This document shows positions 28,201 to 37,412 of a DNA stretch of 64,000 bases, piece after piece (within the stretch, counting starts at the first letter, position 1; each line of letters starts with the position of its first letter). The position numbers and the translations under genes were made by a program. Location: contig CM074804.1 in NCBI GenBank assembly GCA_037447605.1, positions 211,648 through 275,647 of the forward strand, read 5' to 3'. The stretch is from Zygnema circumcarinatum (Eukaryota; Streptophyta; Zygnematophyceae; Zygnematales; Zygnemataceae). Below the pieces are notes generated by a model. That model had not been told where the DNA came from. It worked only from the letters and a program-made list of their open reading frames with translations, and did no database searches.

Positions 28201-30085
28201 CTTCATACGATTCATCATTCAAAGCAATGAAGAGAGCTCTCAAGCTATCTGCCTGGGCTAGAAAGGCGTCTAGGCCCCCATCCCCCCCAAAAGAGCCAAG
28301 AACTGCCCTCCGAACTCCCGCGTCGGGATCAGCTACACATGTCACAAGCAGTCTCTCCAACTTCTCTTCTACAAGAGCTCGCCTTCTCCTTCCCCTTCCA
28401 GCCTGTGCAGAGCGCGGAGAGCCCCCTGCAGAAGAGCAGGAATACTCCAGCAGTCTGCAGCAGCAAATGGCAGCCTCCCTCCTTGTCCCCACATCATCGT
28501 CTTCCAAGTACCTTCCCACATGCTCCTTAGCAAATTCCAACAATTCATGGCCTGAAAGGTCGAAGGTGCATAGTGTTCTCAGAGCCAGTTGAGTGAGAGC
28601 AGGCGCACTCAGCTCTACAGCGACTGACGGCATGGAGCCGCCTGCAGGACTGGTGGGTGCCCCGAGAGGGGGTCGTGACAGGGAGACCGAACCCAATGCA
28701 GCTTTGTGTTGTTTTTTTGCTAGAACAGCAGAAATGGTTTCCAAAAGACGTTCCTGGATGACAGGAAGGAGCACCGGAAGCCTTGTGGCAATCTGAGAGA
28801 GGGTGGTCACTAAGGTGAGAGACAATCCACTAGCAAAGCATACGTCTAGAAGATTCCGAACATGATCTGTCATGACAGGGCCCACTGCAGCTGCCAGCTG
28901 TCCCAGGCAAGCGAGAGCTTCCATACTCGGCCTCCCTCTTCTCGGCCCAATTGCCTCCTTCAGCAGAGCTGTGAGAGCAGGCAAGTACGGCACAAGGGCT
29001 CCCCCTACTGCCCCAGCCATTTCCCCTAAAGCAGCAAAACCAGTGTCCCTGTCTACAGGATTTCTCATAACTCCCAACAGGTGTTCCATGCAGATCTGCA
29101 AATAACTTGCCACAAATCTGTCGCGGAGAAAGTGCGCAATGCGAGGCAGCAAGGCTGTGATGGAGCGCCTCACTAATCGCTCCCGATGATCTCGATACTT
29201 GAGCACAATGTTGGTCACCTCCTTGTACCTGGCCATCATGAATTCACCCGTGTTGCGAAGGAGCTCGCCGATGGCCAAAAGGGAGCCGTGTATGCTCTCC
29301 ACACTCGCACTCCTTACAAGCCCCTTTTGTGTTTCTTCAAACAAGCGATAGTAGCCCTGTACTCGCCACCTCGTCTCTCTCTTTTCGATCACGCACAAGC
29401 ACGCTCGCAGTGCTTCCACTGCCCTCTCTCTGACCGCAAGTTTTGGATCCCTCAGTGCAGCCCATATGGCATCAATGAACTCTTGCACATGAACATTGAA
29501 GACAGTGGGGGCGTTTTCAGCCATTTCCTTTAAAATGAGCACAGCAGCAAACTTCCGCGCCTCAACCCTTTCTCCCCCCAGCCATTCCAGTGCCTGCCTA
29601 ACCTGAAACTCTACCACATCTGCAGTGAGTGCTCCTCCTGCACGTGCCAAGTGACCCAAAGCAGCGCTCGCGGCAATCATTGTATCTGGATCGACCTTCT
29701 CCTCAAAAATATGCCGCAAGTGGCTCGCGAACCGCGAAATTTTTGCTGCGTTTTCCCCCAAACTCACATCAATCAGCTCATCAATGGCATGAATAGCCCC
29801 TACGTTATCCGCCGGGTTTGGACTCTCTACCAGCGCCATTATCCGCTCGTACAGGTTGTCCATAAACCGTGTGAATGCTTCCCCGCTTAGGTCTCTTGCC
29901 TCCTCTTCCACGTGCTCCCGCAATGTTAGCACTCCATCCTCTTTGGGAGTAGGCACCTTTATGCAAAGCTCCATCAATAGACGCCGCAGTGTGTCTTGAG
30001 CAGCCCCTCCACCCATTGAAGGTCGAAAAGTCTGCATAGAACTGACACTGCCTGCGGCAGCCATTGCCAGCGCCATGCTCCCCAT
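22226..30085 (-). CDS. TOR: Target of rapamycin (TOR) serine/threonine kinase, single exon
   Basis: TOR is the catalytic core of TOR complexes, which couple nutrient and energy status to growth in the cytosol and at membranes. The frame is open without introns for 2619 residues from the first ATG at 30085; 13 non-ATG codons precede it, and GACGCAG just before the ATG resembles a splice acceptor, so a 5' UTR intron is possible. Order: HEAT repeats (about 1-1250), FAT domain (about 1330-1900), FRB domain (about 2045-2145, with ELIRVAILWHEMWHE, EASRLYFGE and LTQAWDLYYHVF), and kinase domain with LGLGDRHPSNLML (near 2370) and HIDFGDCFE (near 2390). It closes with a FATC end, CQSYIGWCPFW, at the stop. 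All catalytic motifs are intact. A polyglycine run near residue 1700 comes from a CCT repeat at 24965-24994. Size and domain order are normal for TOR; lack of introns is unusual here. Confidence 0.98.
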   Translation of the reverse strand: MGSMALAMAAAGSVSSMQTFRPSMGGGAAQDTLRRLLMELCIKVPTPKEDGVLTLREHVEEEARDLSGEAFTRFMDNLYERIMALVESPNPADNVGAIHAIDELIDVSLGENAAKISRFASHLRHIFEEKVDPDTMIAASAALGHLARAGGALTADVVEFQVRQALEWLGGERVEARKFAAVLILKEMAENAPTVFNVHVQEFIDAIWAALRDPKLAVRERAVEALRACLCVIEKRETRWRVQGYYRLFEETQKGLVRSASVESIHGSLLAIGELLRNTGEFMMARYKEVTNIVLKYRDHRERLVRRSITALLPRIAHFLRDRFVASYLQICMEHLLGVMRNPVDRDTGFAALGEMAGAVGGALVPYLPALTALLKEAIGPRRGRPSMEALACLGQLAAAVGPVMTDHVRNLLDVCFASGLSLTLVTTLSQIATRLPVLLPVIQERLLETISAVLAKKQHKAALGSVSLSRPPLGAPTSPAGGSMPSVAVELSAPALTQLALRTLCTFDLSGHELLEFAKEHVGRYLEDDDVGTRREAAICCCRLLEYSCSSAGGSPRSAQAGRGRRRRALVEEKLERLLVTCVADPDAGVRRAVLGSFGGDGGLDAFLAQADSLRALFIALNDESYEVRELAIVVSGRLANRNPAYVLPALRRHLLQLLGDLEHSTDSKQKEESARLLGCLIRGCTRLIVPYIPPVLRVLIGKLREGTTGAAGTAGAPGGGGTMGVVGSVLATVGELAKVGGGALRSYLGELLPLIVDALHDGAAGGKKEIAVATLGQVVESTGYVVTPYTEYPQLLGLLLRLLNGELAWSMRRTVLQVLGILGALDPHTHKRNQLALSLQPANVASTGPSDGGGGGGGGHIAHVHARSVDDPSTELLPPGGLSTTSDDYYSTVAITALMRILRDGALASYHQRVVGSVMYIFKAMGLACVPYLPKVMPELFHVMRTCEDGLREFLFWQLAQLVAIVRQHMRKYLNELLSLIFDYWNALMLPVLPRPPAASPVLNLVEQLCRALNDEFRAHMPEILPRCVAILSEAERTGDYTKVPPVLHTFEVFGASMEDHMHLLLPALVRLFKPGLSDAPLEIQRAALRTLARLLPAMQVAGHAAAIVHPLMRVLDGPIDELRREAADAICALAVAQGADFLIFVPSIRKLMQRHRMQHAKFDNVAARVMRREPALLMDVLPAGSHSTVGAASPWGGGAPHGSSGSMNGFSVEGESERMEGEATEVVAGRQLKVNERSLKKAWESSQRSTKEDWAEWMRHFSVQLLKESPSPALRTCAGLAQLQPHVARELFAAGFVSCWAELNETAQEQLVRSLEAAFASPNIPPEILATLLNLAEFMEHDEKPLPVDIRTLGALAEKCHAYAKALHYKEMEFEQSPTTTVEALIHVNNQLQQHEAAVGILVYAQQHLAVELKESWYEKLQRWDEALAAYERKAGAALSPHAMLDATLGRMRCLGALAHWEELSALCKEAWAPAEPSARLEMAPLGAQAAWNMGKWDEMAEYVSVLDDGGDSPGGTGGRMVLHASAPQAGGGLGVGSSDGAFFRAVLCVRRGQHSEARMYVDRARKLLATELAALVLESYERAYGDVVRVQQLAELEEVIEYSQLPVSEPRAALIQQMWQDRIRGTQRNVEVWQALLAVRSLVLPMAEDVPTWLKFSSLCRKSGRISQSHSTLLRLLQYDPEQAGHSLDMGSSGGGGGGGGGGGIGRVAAMAMGQVGVGAAMNGVAVGIAQGSSHMGASTMGSLRTNAVPQVMLAYLKHMWSLGGETTRRQAYRHLQDLASEMAQQGEGGTALSMGGAAALLSGGAVGAGSGGRRLGQGGIGSANLGQLGTSVSLAARVFLKLGSWAWALQPALSEPAVGEITASLRAATEEARGWGKAWHVWALFNTAAMSYYTVRGNPQGAQRHVVAAVSGYFRSIALSPPGRDNGDDSVQDILRLLTLWFSHGNGAEVQAALQEGFAVVNIDTWLLVIPQIIARIHASVPAVRGLIQSLLIRIGRHHPQALMFPLLVACKSMSNARRTAAQSVLDNVRAHSAVLVDEAQLVSVELIRVAILWHEMWHEALEEASRLYFGERNVEGMLAVLAPLHSMLEKQGAETLKEIAFVQAYGHELQEANECCMNYRRTGKEAELTQAWDLYYHVFKRINKQLPSLTTLELHYVSPALVEAKNLELAMPGTYRAGSPVVTIGGFAQQIQVITSKQRPRKIVIYGSDGAEYVFLLKGHEDLRLDERVMQLFGLVNTLLTNARSAAEKDLSIERYAVIPLSPNSGLIGWLPHCDTLHQLIREYRDARKTAVNAEHRFMLAFAPDYDHLTLMAKVEVFEHALENTPGNDLARVLWLKSRSSEVWLDRRTNYTRSLAVMSMVGYLLGLGDRHPSNLMLDRFSGKIIHIDFGDCFEASMNREKFPEKVPFRLTRMLVKAMEVSGIEGNFRFTCEAVLQVLRSNKDSVMAMMEAFVHDPLINWRLFNLTPTGGHAAAGLPRPPGGGGVDELAATGNLPSPPQRGARERELLQAVGQLGDANEVLNERAVAVMTRMSNKLTGRDFGTVPASGGSIGSLQASAYGGLERTTSGAVLGPVDARETEPGLSVKTQVQRLIGQATSHENLCQSYIGWCPFW
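24965..24994. repeat. (CCT)n trinucleotide repeat encoding polyglycine in TOR
   Basis: About ten CCT triplets on the plus strand, read as glycine codons on the minus strand inside the FAT region of TOR. It sits in a glycine/alanine/methionine-rich stretch that looks like a lineage-specific insertion rather than conserved FAT helices. Confidence 0.9.
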
Positions 30086-31299
30086 ACCTGCGTCTACCCC
30101 TGCCTGTATCTCAAGACTTAACAAGGTTCTTTATATATACATATCAACGTGGATAGAACAAATTTCCTCGTCGTAAACAGGCTGGCTGCTTCATGTACTA
30201 ACTCTGGTGACGAAGGAAGCCAAGGAGTTGAGACTGGATCCATGAAAACGGCAAAATAAGCATCAACTTGAACTATACACTTTGAGATATCTCACACTGC
30301 TTGATATCATGCCGAATAAGGAAGATAAGAAGTTTAAATTCTCTTCCCATACTTTTCGTAAAGGTGTCTTTAGGGTTTGAGGTTTGCAGGGACTACGGAA
30401 AACTTTAAGTTGCATCTAATCTCAAGCAAATGTTCTGCTGCAATGCAGCGGCAAGCCGATGAAAGCTTGAAGCTAAATTTGGAAGCCTGATTCTTATAAA
30501 GGCCCTAAGTTATCAGAATGAGTACAATTATAATGTAAATGAAAAACTTTCCTAAGTAATAAGGAGTACCCTCGCTTTCTATATCTCTCTTTCTCCTTCT
30601 CCTTCTTTCCAATACCCTGAAAGCCTCTTGTCTGAATTTCTCTCCCTTTAGAGCCCCTCTCTCTTATCCTGGATCCTGACTTACCCTCTCCTTCTTCCTC
30701 TACTTTCCTCTGCCTCTCGCCTTCCCCGTCCTTCCCTTCCACGTCTCGCTCAAATGGTTCCTCCAACACTACGGCTAGCTCTTGCATGCGCTTCTCTTCT
30801 TCTCCACTTTCTCTCTCTCTCTCTTTCTCTGTCCATTCATTACGAATCCTTACCATTTCTACCTCTCCTTTACATCTTCTCTACCACAATGTAATGAAAT
30901 CTCCATCATATGAAGCCAAAAAATAACCTTCACTACCACTCACCTGCTAGAGTTTTTCCTCCTTCCAGGTTGTTAAATCCACACCGACCTCCTCCGTAAC
31001 TAGAGGAAGTTAAGAGAATAAAAGGAAACGAGAAGGAGATTGGAAAACAAAGGGTGAAGAGTTTGGGGAGGAGAGGAAGCAGCTCCCTCCTCCGAACGCC
31101 AGAGAAAGCCTCTGAAGCGGCGAAGGCGAAGAACGCGAACGCCTTTCGCGCCGTTTATCGTTCCAACGTTCATTCTTTCGCTTTGTCTTCGCATTCTGCC
31201 TGCATGAAAAGACACGTAAACATTGTGAAGAGATAAACTCAGAGAAACCTCTGTGTGAATGCTGAAAGTGTGAGGAAGGAGCAAGAAAAGGAGGATAGC
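30086..31299. other. Divergent promoter region between TOR and the small membrane-protein gene
   Basis: TOR (minus) and the gene at 31300 (plus) point away from each other, so both promoters should lie in these 1.2 kb. A minus-strand open frame at 30494-30856 is lysine/glutamate/arginine-rich with a CT-repeat origin and no family resemblance; I do not call it a gene. A TATATATA word at 30131-30138 lies about 50 bases upstream of the TOR ATG. Confidence 0.45.
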
Positions 31300-31617
31300 A
31301 TGGAGTACAAGAAGTCCCAGCAGATGTGGCTGTTTCTGCTTGCCTTAATTCCGGGAGTATTGACATATTTCAAGCTGATTTCACCCATTCAAGCAGCTCT
31401 ACTGGTTATGTTGGCATATGTGCTATCCAGGCGGCATGCCAATGAGCTCCAGCGACGGTATCAGCTGAAGATGGCGCAGGAGATAGCGGATTTGAAGAAG
31501 GAAGAGGAGAAATATGCTTCCCTTCCTTCCAAGAAACGGAAGAATATTCAGAAGGGCCTGGCAAAGCGGACGGGTGCAACAGATATAGAACCAACAGATG
31601 GAGGTGTTGAAGAATAG
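31300..31617 (+). CDS. Small predicted membrane protein, family not recognised
   Basis: A single-exon frame of 105 residues from ATG at 31300 to the stop at 31615-31617. Residues about 7-20 and 23-43 are hydrophobic (WLFLLALIPGVLTYF, then ISPIQAALLVMLAYVL), suggesting two membrane helices or a hairpin. They are followed by a strongly charged, probably helical tail (QRRYQLKMAQEIADLKKEEE) and a lysine-rich segment, KKRKNIQKG. The order hydrophobic hairpin, coiled-coil-like helix, basic tail would suit a small ER or organelle membrane protein, but I cannot name it. The frame extends upstream without ATG. The composition is protein-like and free of simple repeats, which is why I call it. It is divergent from TOR and convergent with the LCAT gene. 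Confidence 0.55.
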   Translation: MEYKKSQQMWLFLLALIPGVLTYFKLISPIQAALLVMLAYVLSRRHANELQRRYQLKMAQEIADLKKEEEKYASLPSKKRKNIQKGLAKRTGATDIEPTDGGVEE

Positions 31618-32880
31618 TAATACTGTTTCAGATGCCCTTGCTTTTTCCTTTTTGGTATTCACATCTTTCGGATGTGACTGTTGACAGCCATTGATAGCAG
31701 TCCAAGGCCTTTTCTGCGCATGTATGCAGATTGTCCTGCTGTATACCAACCAGAGTAGCTCTTGCACTTTCAAGAATAGGTGATGTCAATCTCATTCCCT
31801 CTGGCTAATTTTTTATTCTGGTCTGCAACTCAAGAAGGATTTCAAGGAACTCATATAACAGAGGAAGTTCCCAGCATGTAGGCTTGTTGTCTGTAAATTT
31901 TAAGGTAGTGCTTCAAAATTTCAAGATTTTCTCCTGTGTTGTGTGCTCTATCGGTTGCTTCTCTCCTTCAGAGCACTTAATCTTCTGTGGTAATCTGCTC
32001 GTAATTTTGCAAAAAGCATCCTTTAGGCATTGCTTTTGCTTTTGCTTTCTGCTTTTTAACGTATATATTGCCCTTGATTTTATTATTTTTTTGGAACATG
32101 GTTTTGGTCATCTAATTTCGCTTTGCGAAAGACTCTGCCCATGAACTCCTTCACTGACTTGAGTAAAAACTGCCACCTTTAAGCGACTATGTGATACAAT
32201 CCCCTTAACTTCAATATATGGCACTTTTACTCTCCTTAAAGAGTTCTTAGGACTCCTTGTTGCTCACTGTGCATTGGATGATAGACCCAAATCAAAGATT
32301 TATGCGGTCCTTGGAAAAATCTAAAAGACCTGACTGAAACTCACTCGTGTTGATCTTTAACGAAGCCTCATCTTAGTCTGAAACTGTGGCCTACTTTGGC
32401 CTTTGGCTTTCTCGATAGCCCGATGCAGTTGTGTTTGCAATGATGCAGCAATATTTCATTCGTACAGAAACTTCACAAAAGAACATTTCCCACCAGTTGT
32501 TTCGGATGGTCGTCGCCTGTTCAGCACAGGACTACCCTCCTGACAGTAAACTGATACTACTACTGAGCACAACTTTTTACTAAAGTGCATGTGGCCTATG
32601 TCATAGCCATTTTTCAGGATTCACTGCCAGTTGGCTGACAATGAGTTCACTTGAGTCTATCAGTTGTGTGCTATGCTCATCTGTTCTCAACTGTACAATA
32701 TATACAAAGCTGTTCTCCTCCACACTGTCCCCATATTGTAGCTGTAACTAATTGTCAATGTGACATGTAACTGTAGCTCCTGCTGCTCTTCCAGCCAAGT
32801 GAATGCCTGAAGCTGTACACTGACTGCATCACTCCGCTTGCATCTCCTTCAGGTTTTCAGATTTTAGCGTTTGCACATTT
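31618..32880. other. Convergent 3' flanks, no gene recognised
   Basis: About 1.26 kb of AT-rich sequence between the small membrane-protein gene (plus) and the LCAT-like gene (minus). There is no long open frame and no repeat of note. I see nothing that can be assigned. Confidence 0.5.
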
Positions 32881-34836
32881 CTACTCGATCTCTGAGGCGA
32901 GCAGCTCCTGAATGGCAAGCTCCATAGCCATCCTTGACGCAATCTCCTTGTCGTCCTTTCCATCGTTTTCCATAGCAGTCAGAAGCTTTCCTTCACCTTC
33001 CTCCTCAACCACCTCCGTATGCACACATGCTGTCAGGTGCGCATGTGCCACCGTTTCCGTAACAACTCCTTCCGTGTTTGTCGTCTTTACAAGTACAGAG
33101 ACATCGCGCTCTACAAACATGTCATCGTCGCTGTTTCCGTTGGGAAGGCTCGATTCCATGTCGGCCTCCACCTCTTCCTTTGTGGGCAGAAACACGTAAT
33201 CAGTAACAGGGTCGTACAAAGAATCAGGGCCTCCAACTTGCAGAAAATATTTGACCAGACGGAACACGCGATCATCTCGGAGGAGCGCTCGGTGCTCCCC
33301 CGGAACAGCGACTCTGAATACGGCATCGAACCCATCACCCTGCCAACAGAAAAAGGCGTTAAAGCAGGAAATTGAACATTTAAGATGGCTTAAAACTAAG
33401 AAATGTAGGAGATTAAGCCTCAGAATGTCACGATAGAAGTTTTAATGCCTCGCGCATCACAACTCCATCCCTCTCATCCAACAAAGCTGCAGCTTAATGG
33501 CCGGAACGGGCCCTACCTTTGCTGATTCCACGGGCACAGTTCCGTCGCCATCAACGTAATCGAATGCAGCCTGCAATCAGGGACATGGATTGCCGGGCCC
33601 ATTTCAGAGAAACCCCTTTTTTCTGAAAATAGACACGCTGAGAGAATCATTTTCATACCACCTCCCTTCTCCCTACCTCTCTGTTGTCTCTCCTCTATTC
33701 TGCACTCACGTTCCCTCGTTATCTTCCTTTCTAAAACGAAAGAAACAGAATGAAGTCCCAAAAAGAGTGGTACCGTGCTGCTTACCTCAGTGTGAAGGAT
33801 CTCCTCCAGCTCCTTGATTGGTGATTGAAGGGACCCATAACTGCGATCCCACCCAACCCCCCCCCAAAACAACATGCATTAAAGTCAGCTAGCATGGATG
33901 AACCAACAGCTTTAAATTCAAACCATCCTGAAGACCCTATTAATCTTCACCACTTCCGAATGAAAATAGCAGAGAATTGCGCTAACAAACAGTTAGTTGA
34001 GCAAACAAACCTGGCCATTGCCATGAGGAGGTTAAGTCCTCAACAAATTGAGACCTCAGATCATGGTGAAACGTGGGATTACTTAACAATCATCCTGTTG
34101 TGTTTCTTAGATGGAGGGAGAAGGTCACTCACCTGGTGTGGAAGGGCGTATCCAAGCTAACCCCATATATATTATAGAACTTCACACCCTCAGGGAGCTG
34201 GGCCGTGCTCCAAATCGTGCGAGTCTCCTTAGCCCACTCGACAATGCTCGGGTTTAGCGGCAGTGGAATTGTCTCCTTGTTCAGGGTCACCTGCAGCAGT
34301 TCCGTTCCGTTACGCAGTAAGGAACGGAACGAACTCAAACATGAAGGCAACTCTTCTGCCCGAGGTAAGCAGATCACTGAATTGGAATCTTTTGTCCATT
34401 GCATGGGATGGAAATGATATGGCTGTGTGCAGAGGAGAGAATGAGAAAAAGTGAGCGAGAGAGTATGAGGGGGAGAACGAGGAGGACAGGGTGGGGGAAG
34501 AGTACCGAGTTGTTTTTAAGAACTTCCTCCAGCAGCTTAATAACCTCCTCGCCAGTAGAGATCTTCTGTACCTCCACAGCGGTCTCCTCTGAATTGCTGC
34601 CATCGATCGTCCGCACAATTCGCAGTTCCGGCTTCTCTCCCCACTCAAAGCTGTACTCTGCCATAAGCTCGTGCACCGAGGGGCACTCCACCAACTGCAA
34701 CTCTCCACAGAAGAACGAGAGAGAGAGAGAGAGAGGTGAGGGAGGAGGGGAAAGACGGGGAGAACGAGAAGAGGGACAGAGACGCAAACAGAGACAGGGA
34801 GGGACGGAAGAGAAAGAGAGAAGAGCGAGAAGTGAC

Positions 34837-34868
<32 letters not shown>

Positions 34869-37412
34869 GTTAGAGAGAGGGAGAAAAAAAGAGAGAGCAG
34901 CTGCGGTTCACCATACAGAGAGAGAGAAAGAGAGGGAGTGTGTACCAGCTGGTGCATACTCCACTTTGCCACAAAGAGCTCCTTCTGCCACCCTTTCAGA
35001 AACTCTACTCCCGTTAAGAGGGTATCCATGATAAATCCCGGAGCACCTGCAGGGCGACATCTTGCAAAAAAAATCAGCCCAACCTGTACACCTCAAAAAC
35101 ACCGAGTGCTTCGAAAACGTGACTCTAAAGCCATAAAATCTTTGAAGTCGGGAGACTCCTATCTCTCGAAACCCTAAAGTTTTCACAATCATAAAAAAGA
35201 CCCAGCGAACAATAGAACTCCCAAAGGCCTCAGAACTTCTCAACCCTAAAAACCTTAGAGACCTACGAGCTCAAGAGCGTATACACTTACCTCTGAATGG
35301 AGAGGCAATTGCAATCCATGAAGCCACGTGAGCTGCAACTTCGCTCGGCTGTAATGCCACAAACGATTTCATCACAAGGCCGCCCATTGAGTGCGTGATT
35401 ACACTCACTTTCTTTCCCGTCACTTCATGAACAGATTTTAACTTTTGAGCAAACGCATCCATGACTTCCGGAAGCCTGCACATGCGAACACGGAATGAAT
35501 TCGTCAATTTATGTCAATTGAGTTTCTACGAAGGAGTACGGAGCTCCAAAGCACAATGACTGTCCGAGCACTTGTAAGGAATCTTCTGTCAGGACCTGTA
35601 TCTTCTCCATTGAAACTTTAACTCTTAGACCCTCCAAAAAAGAAAGGCTCAACTTGTAAATAGTTATGCACGACTTATGTAGAACCCGAGAATGGGCTCA
35701 TTTGCATTCAGTAGAAGTAGTAGTAGACAGAAAGCTATCTTCACCTGTTGCTCTGCCGGAAGTCATATCCGAATCCGAAGAGGTTTTTACCATCCACGTA
35801 ACCCCATTTACGCATATCCACAATCATGTTGTGATAGTAATTCACCATGTCCAGCGGAATTTTCTGCAACATAGACAACAACTTTGGTTGCGGAGTTAAA
35901 CGCCAAGATGAGACGTCACACCCCACGCCCGTCAGAGAACAATTCAATACTGCAATGCTTGACTCCTCTACTTCTTCCCCCCTCTATCTCTCTCTCTCTC
36001 TCTCTCACTCTCTCTCATACACACTCCCCGCCCCAGCCCCCCCCCCCTTTCCCTTGCCCTCTCCCTCTCCCTCTCTCTCTCCTCTCTCACTCTTTCCTCC
36101 CCGGCCCCACATCTCCCCCTCCCCCACTCTTCTCAACTTTCCAGAGTACGGGATGTGCAGCATATTCACTGTCCAAACTGGTTAACTGTGTGGAACAACT
36201 AAAGCAAAGCAAAGAACTCCACTTGCTTCCACCCTCGCATGCACGTATGGGCTCTTACCAGGTCCGGGTCCAGAATATCGCAGGCATATAAGCCAAAATT
36301 GTCCTGAGGAACTTCAATGTGAGTATTGGGGGAAAGCGACGTCGTCCTTCCTGCAAATGACATTCCACTTCAGCTCTCATTTAATTCTATTCGAAAGTGC
36401 ATTTACATTCAAATTCATTCATACGTCATTTTCCTAGAAAGAATGAACAACTAGACGCTCACACAGACGCCCAGCAGAGAGCTTCCTGTCGTCCGCATCT
36501 CCTCCCCTTGCTCTTGTTACTTTCATCATCGCCCATCGCCACTTCCACACAATCTCCTTCCAAGGCAGGCGACGACCAGGAGCACCGGACTCTCTCCCGG
36601 CCCCTCTCACTGCTCCCTCCCTGCCTATCTTTTTCTCACCCTTCTTTACCCTCGTCACTCCCTCCCATCACTCTCTTTCTTCCCTGGACCATCTCCCCCC
36701 ACTTTCTACTTGTCAATTCCTCTCCTCCCAATTCCTGTCCATCCCTACCGCCTTCAATTTCCCTTGCACCGTCCGCCTTTTCCTCTGCCTCCCTCCCCAT
36801 CTTGCTCCCAATTCACCACTTGCTCTCCCCCACCCTCCCTTCTCTTTCCCCTCTTCCCGCCCCATTCACTCCTCCCCTCCCTCTCCCTGTCCCTCTCACT
36901 CGCCCTCTCCCTGTCCCTCTCGCTCGCCCTCTCCCTCTCCCCATGCTCTCCCTCTCCCTCCCTTCCCTCCCCCGTCACCCTTGCATTTTCTCGTCCGCCT
37001 CTTCCCCCCTCATCCCCACTCCTATCCATTTCAACCTCCACTCCCCTCTCACCTGTCTCAGGGTCGTACTTAGACCACAGCTTGCTCCTGAACTCATGGT
37101 CGGCGTTCAGCAGCCGCACCCAAATGCGCTCCGACTTCTTCCCGTCCTCCGTCACCGCATTCAAAATGGACCCTCCGATGCCGGGCACCTGACAGAGGGA
37201 GATGCCGTTGTATATGAACAGAGTATTTTAGGGTGGATGCATTCGTATGATTTTACACGTACCAAATCGTAAGTAAGAAACACATTCACTTTCTGCCCGT
37301 CACCCACCAAAAGCACCGGCGGAAGCTCTGCCCCCTCTCCCTCCTCCTCGTCGGGGGGGTCCCTCCTGCGCGGCCATGGAAGCGGCCATGGCAGGAAGCT
37401 CCGCGGCGCCAT
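32881..37412 (-). CDS. Lecithin:cholesterol acyltransferase-like phospholipase (plant LCAT3/LCAT4 type)
   Basis: Plant LCAT3 and LCAT4 are soluble phospholipases of the LCAT family that cleave acyl chains from phosphatidylcholine. Eleven exons, all GT-AG: 37308-37412, 37054-37188, 36259-36350, 35745-35863, 35291-35475, 34946-35046, 34506-34694, 34133-34290, 33786-33840, 33517-33571 and 32881-33339. They total 1653 bases, 550 residues. Motifs in order: PPVLLVPGIGGSILNAV (start), NLFGFGYDFRQSNR, the lipase elbow ITHSMGG (nucleophile Ser near 182), WIAIASPFRGAPGF, VKFYNIYGVSLDTPFH, YVDGDGTVPVESAK (acid, near 387) and VAVPGEHRALLRD (histidine, near 413). So the Ser-Asp-His triad is complete. The last ~110 residues form an acidic tail. 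No signal peptide is evident. Introns hold long CT or GA tracts (34440-34930, 35980-36130, 36600-37050). Confidence 0.94.

Noticed and set aside
22403-29890. Plus-strand open frames of 60-216 residues across TOR
   Set aside because: They are antisense shadows of the TOR coding strand and show no family resemblance.
30494-30856. Lys/Glu-rich minus-strand frame upstream of TOR
   Set aside because: Low complexity derived from a CT-rich stretch; no domain, no flanking exon, and it sits in the expected promoter.
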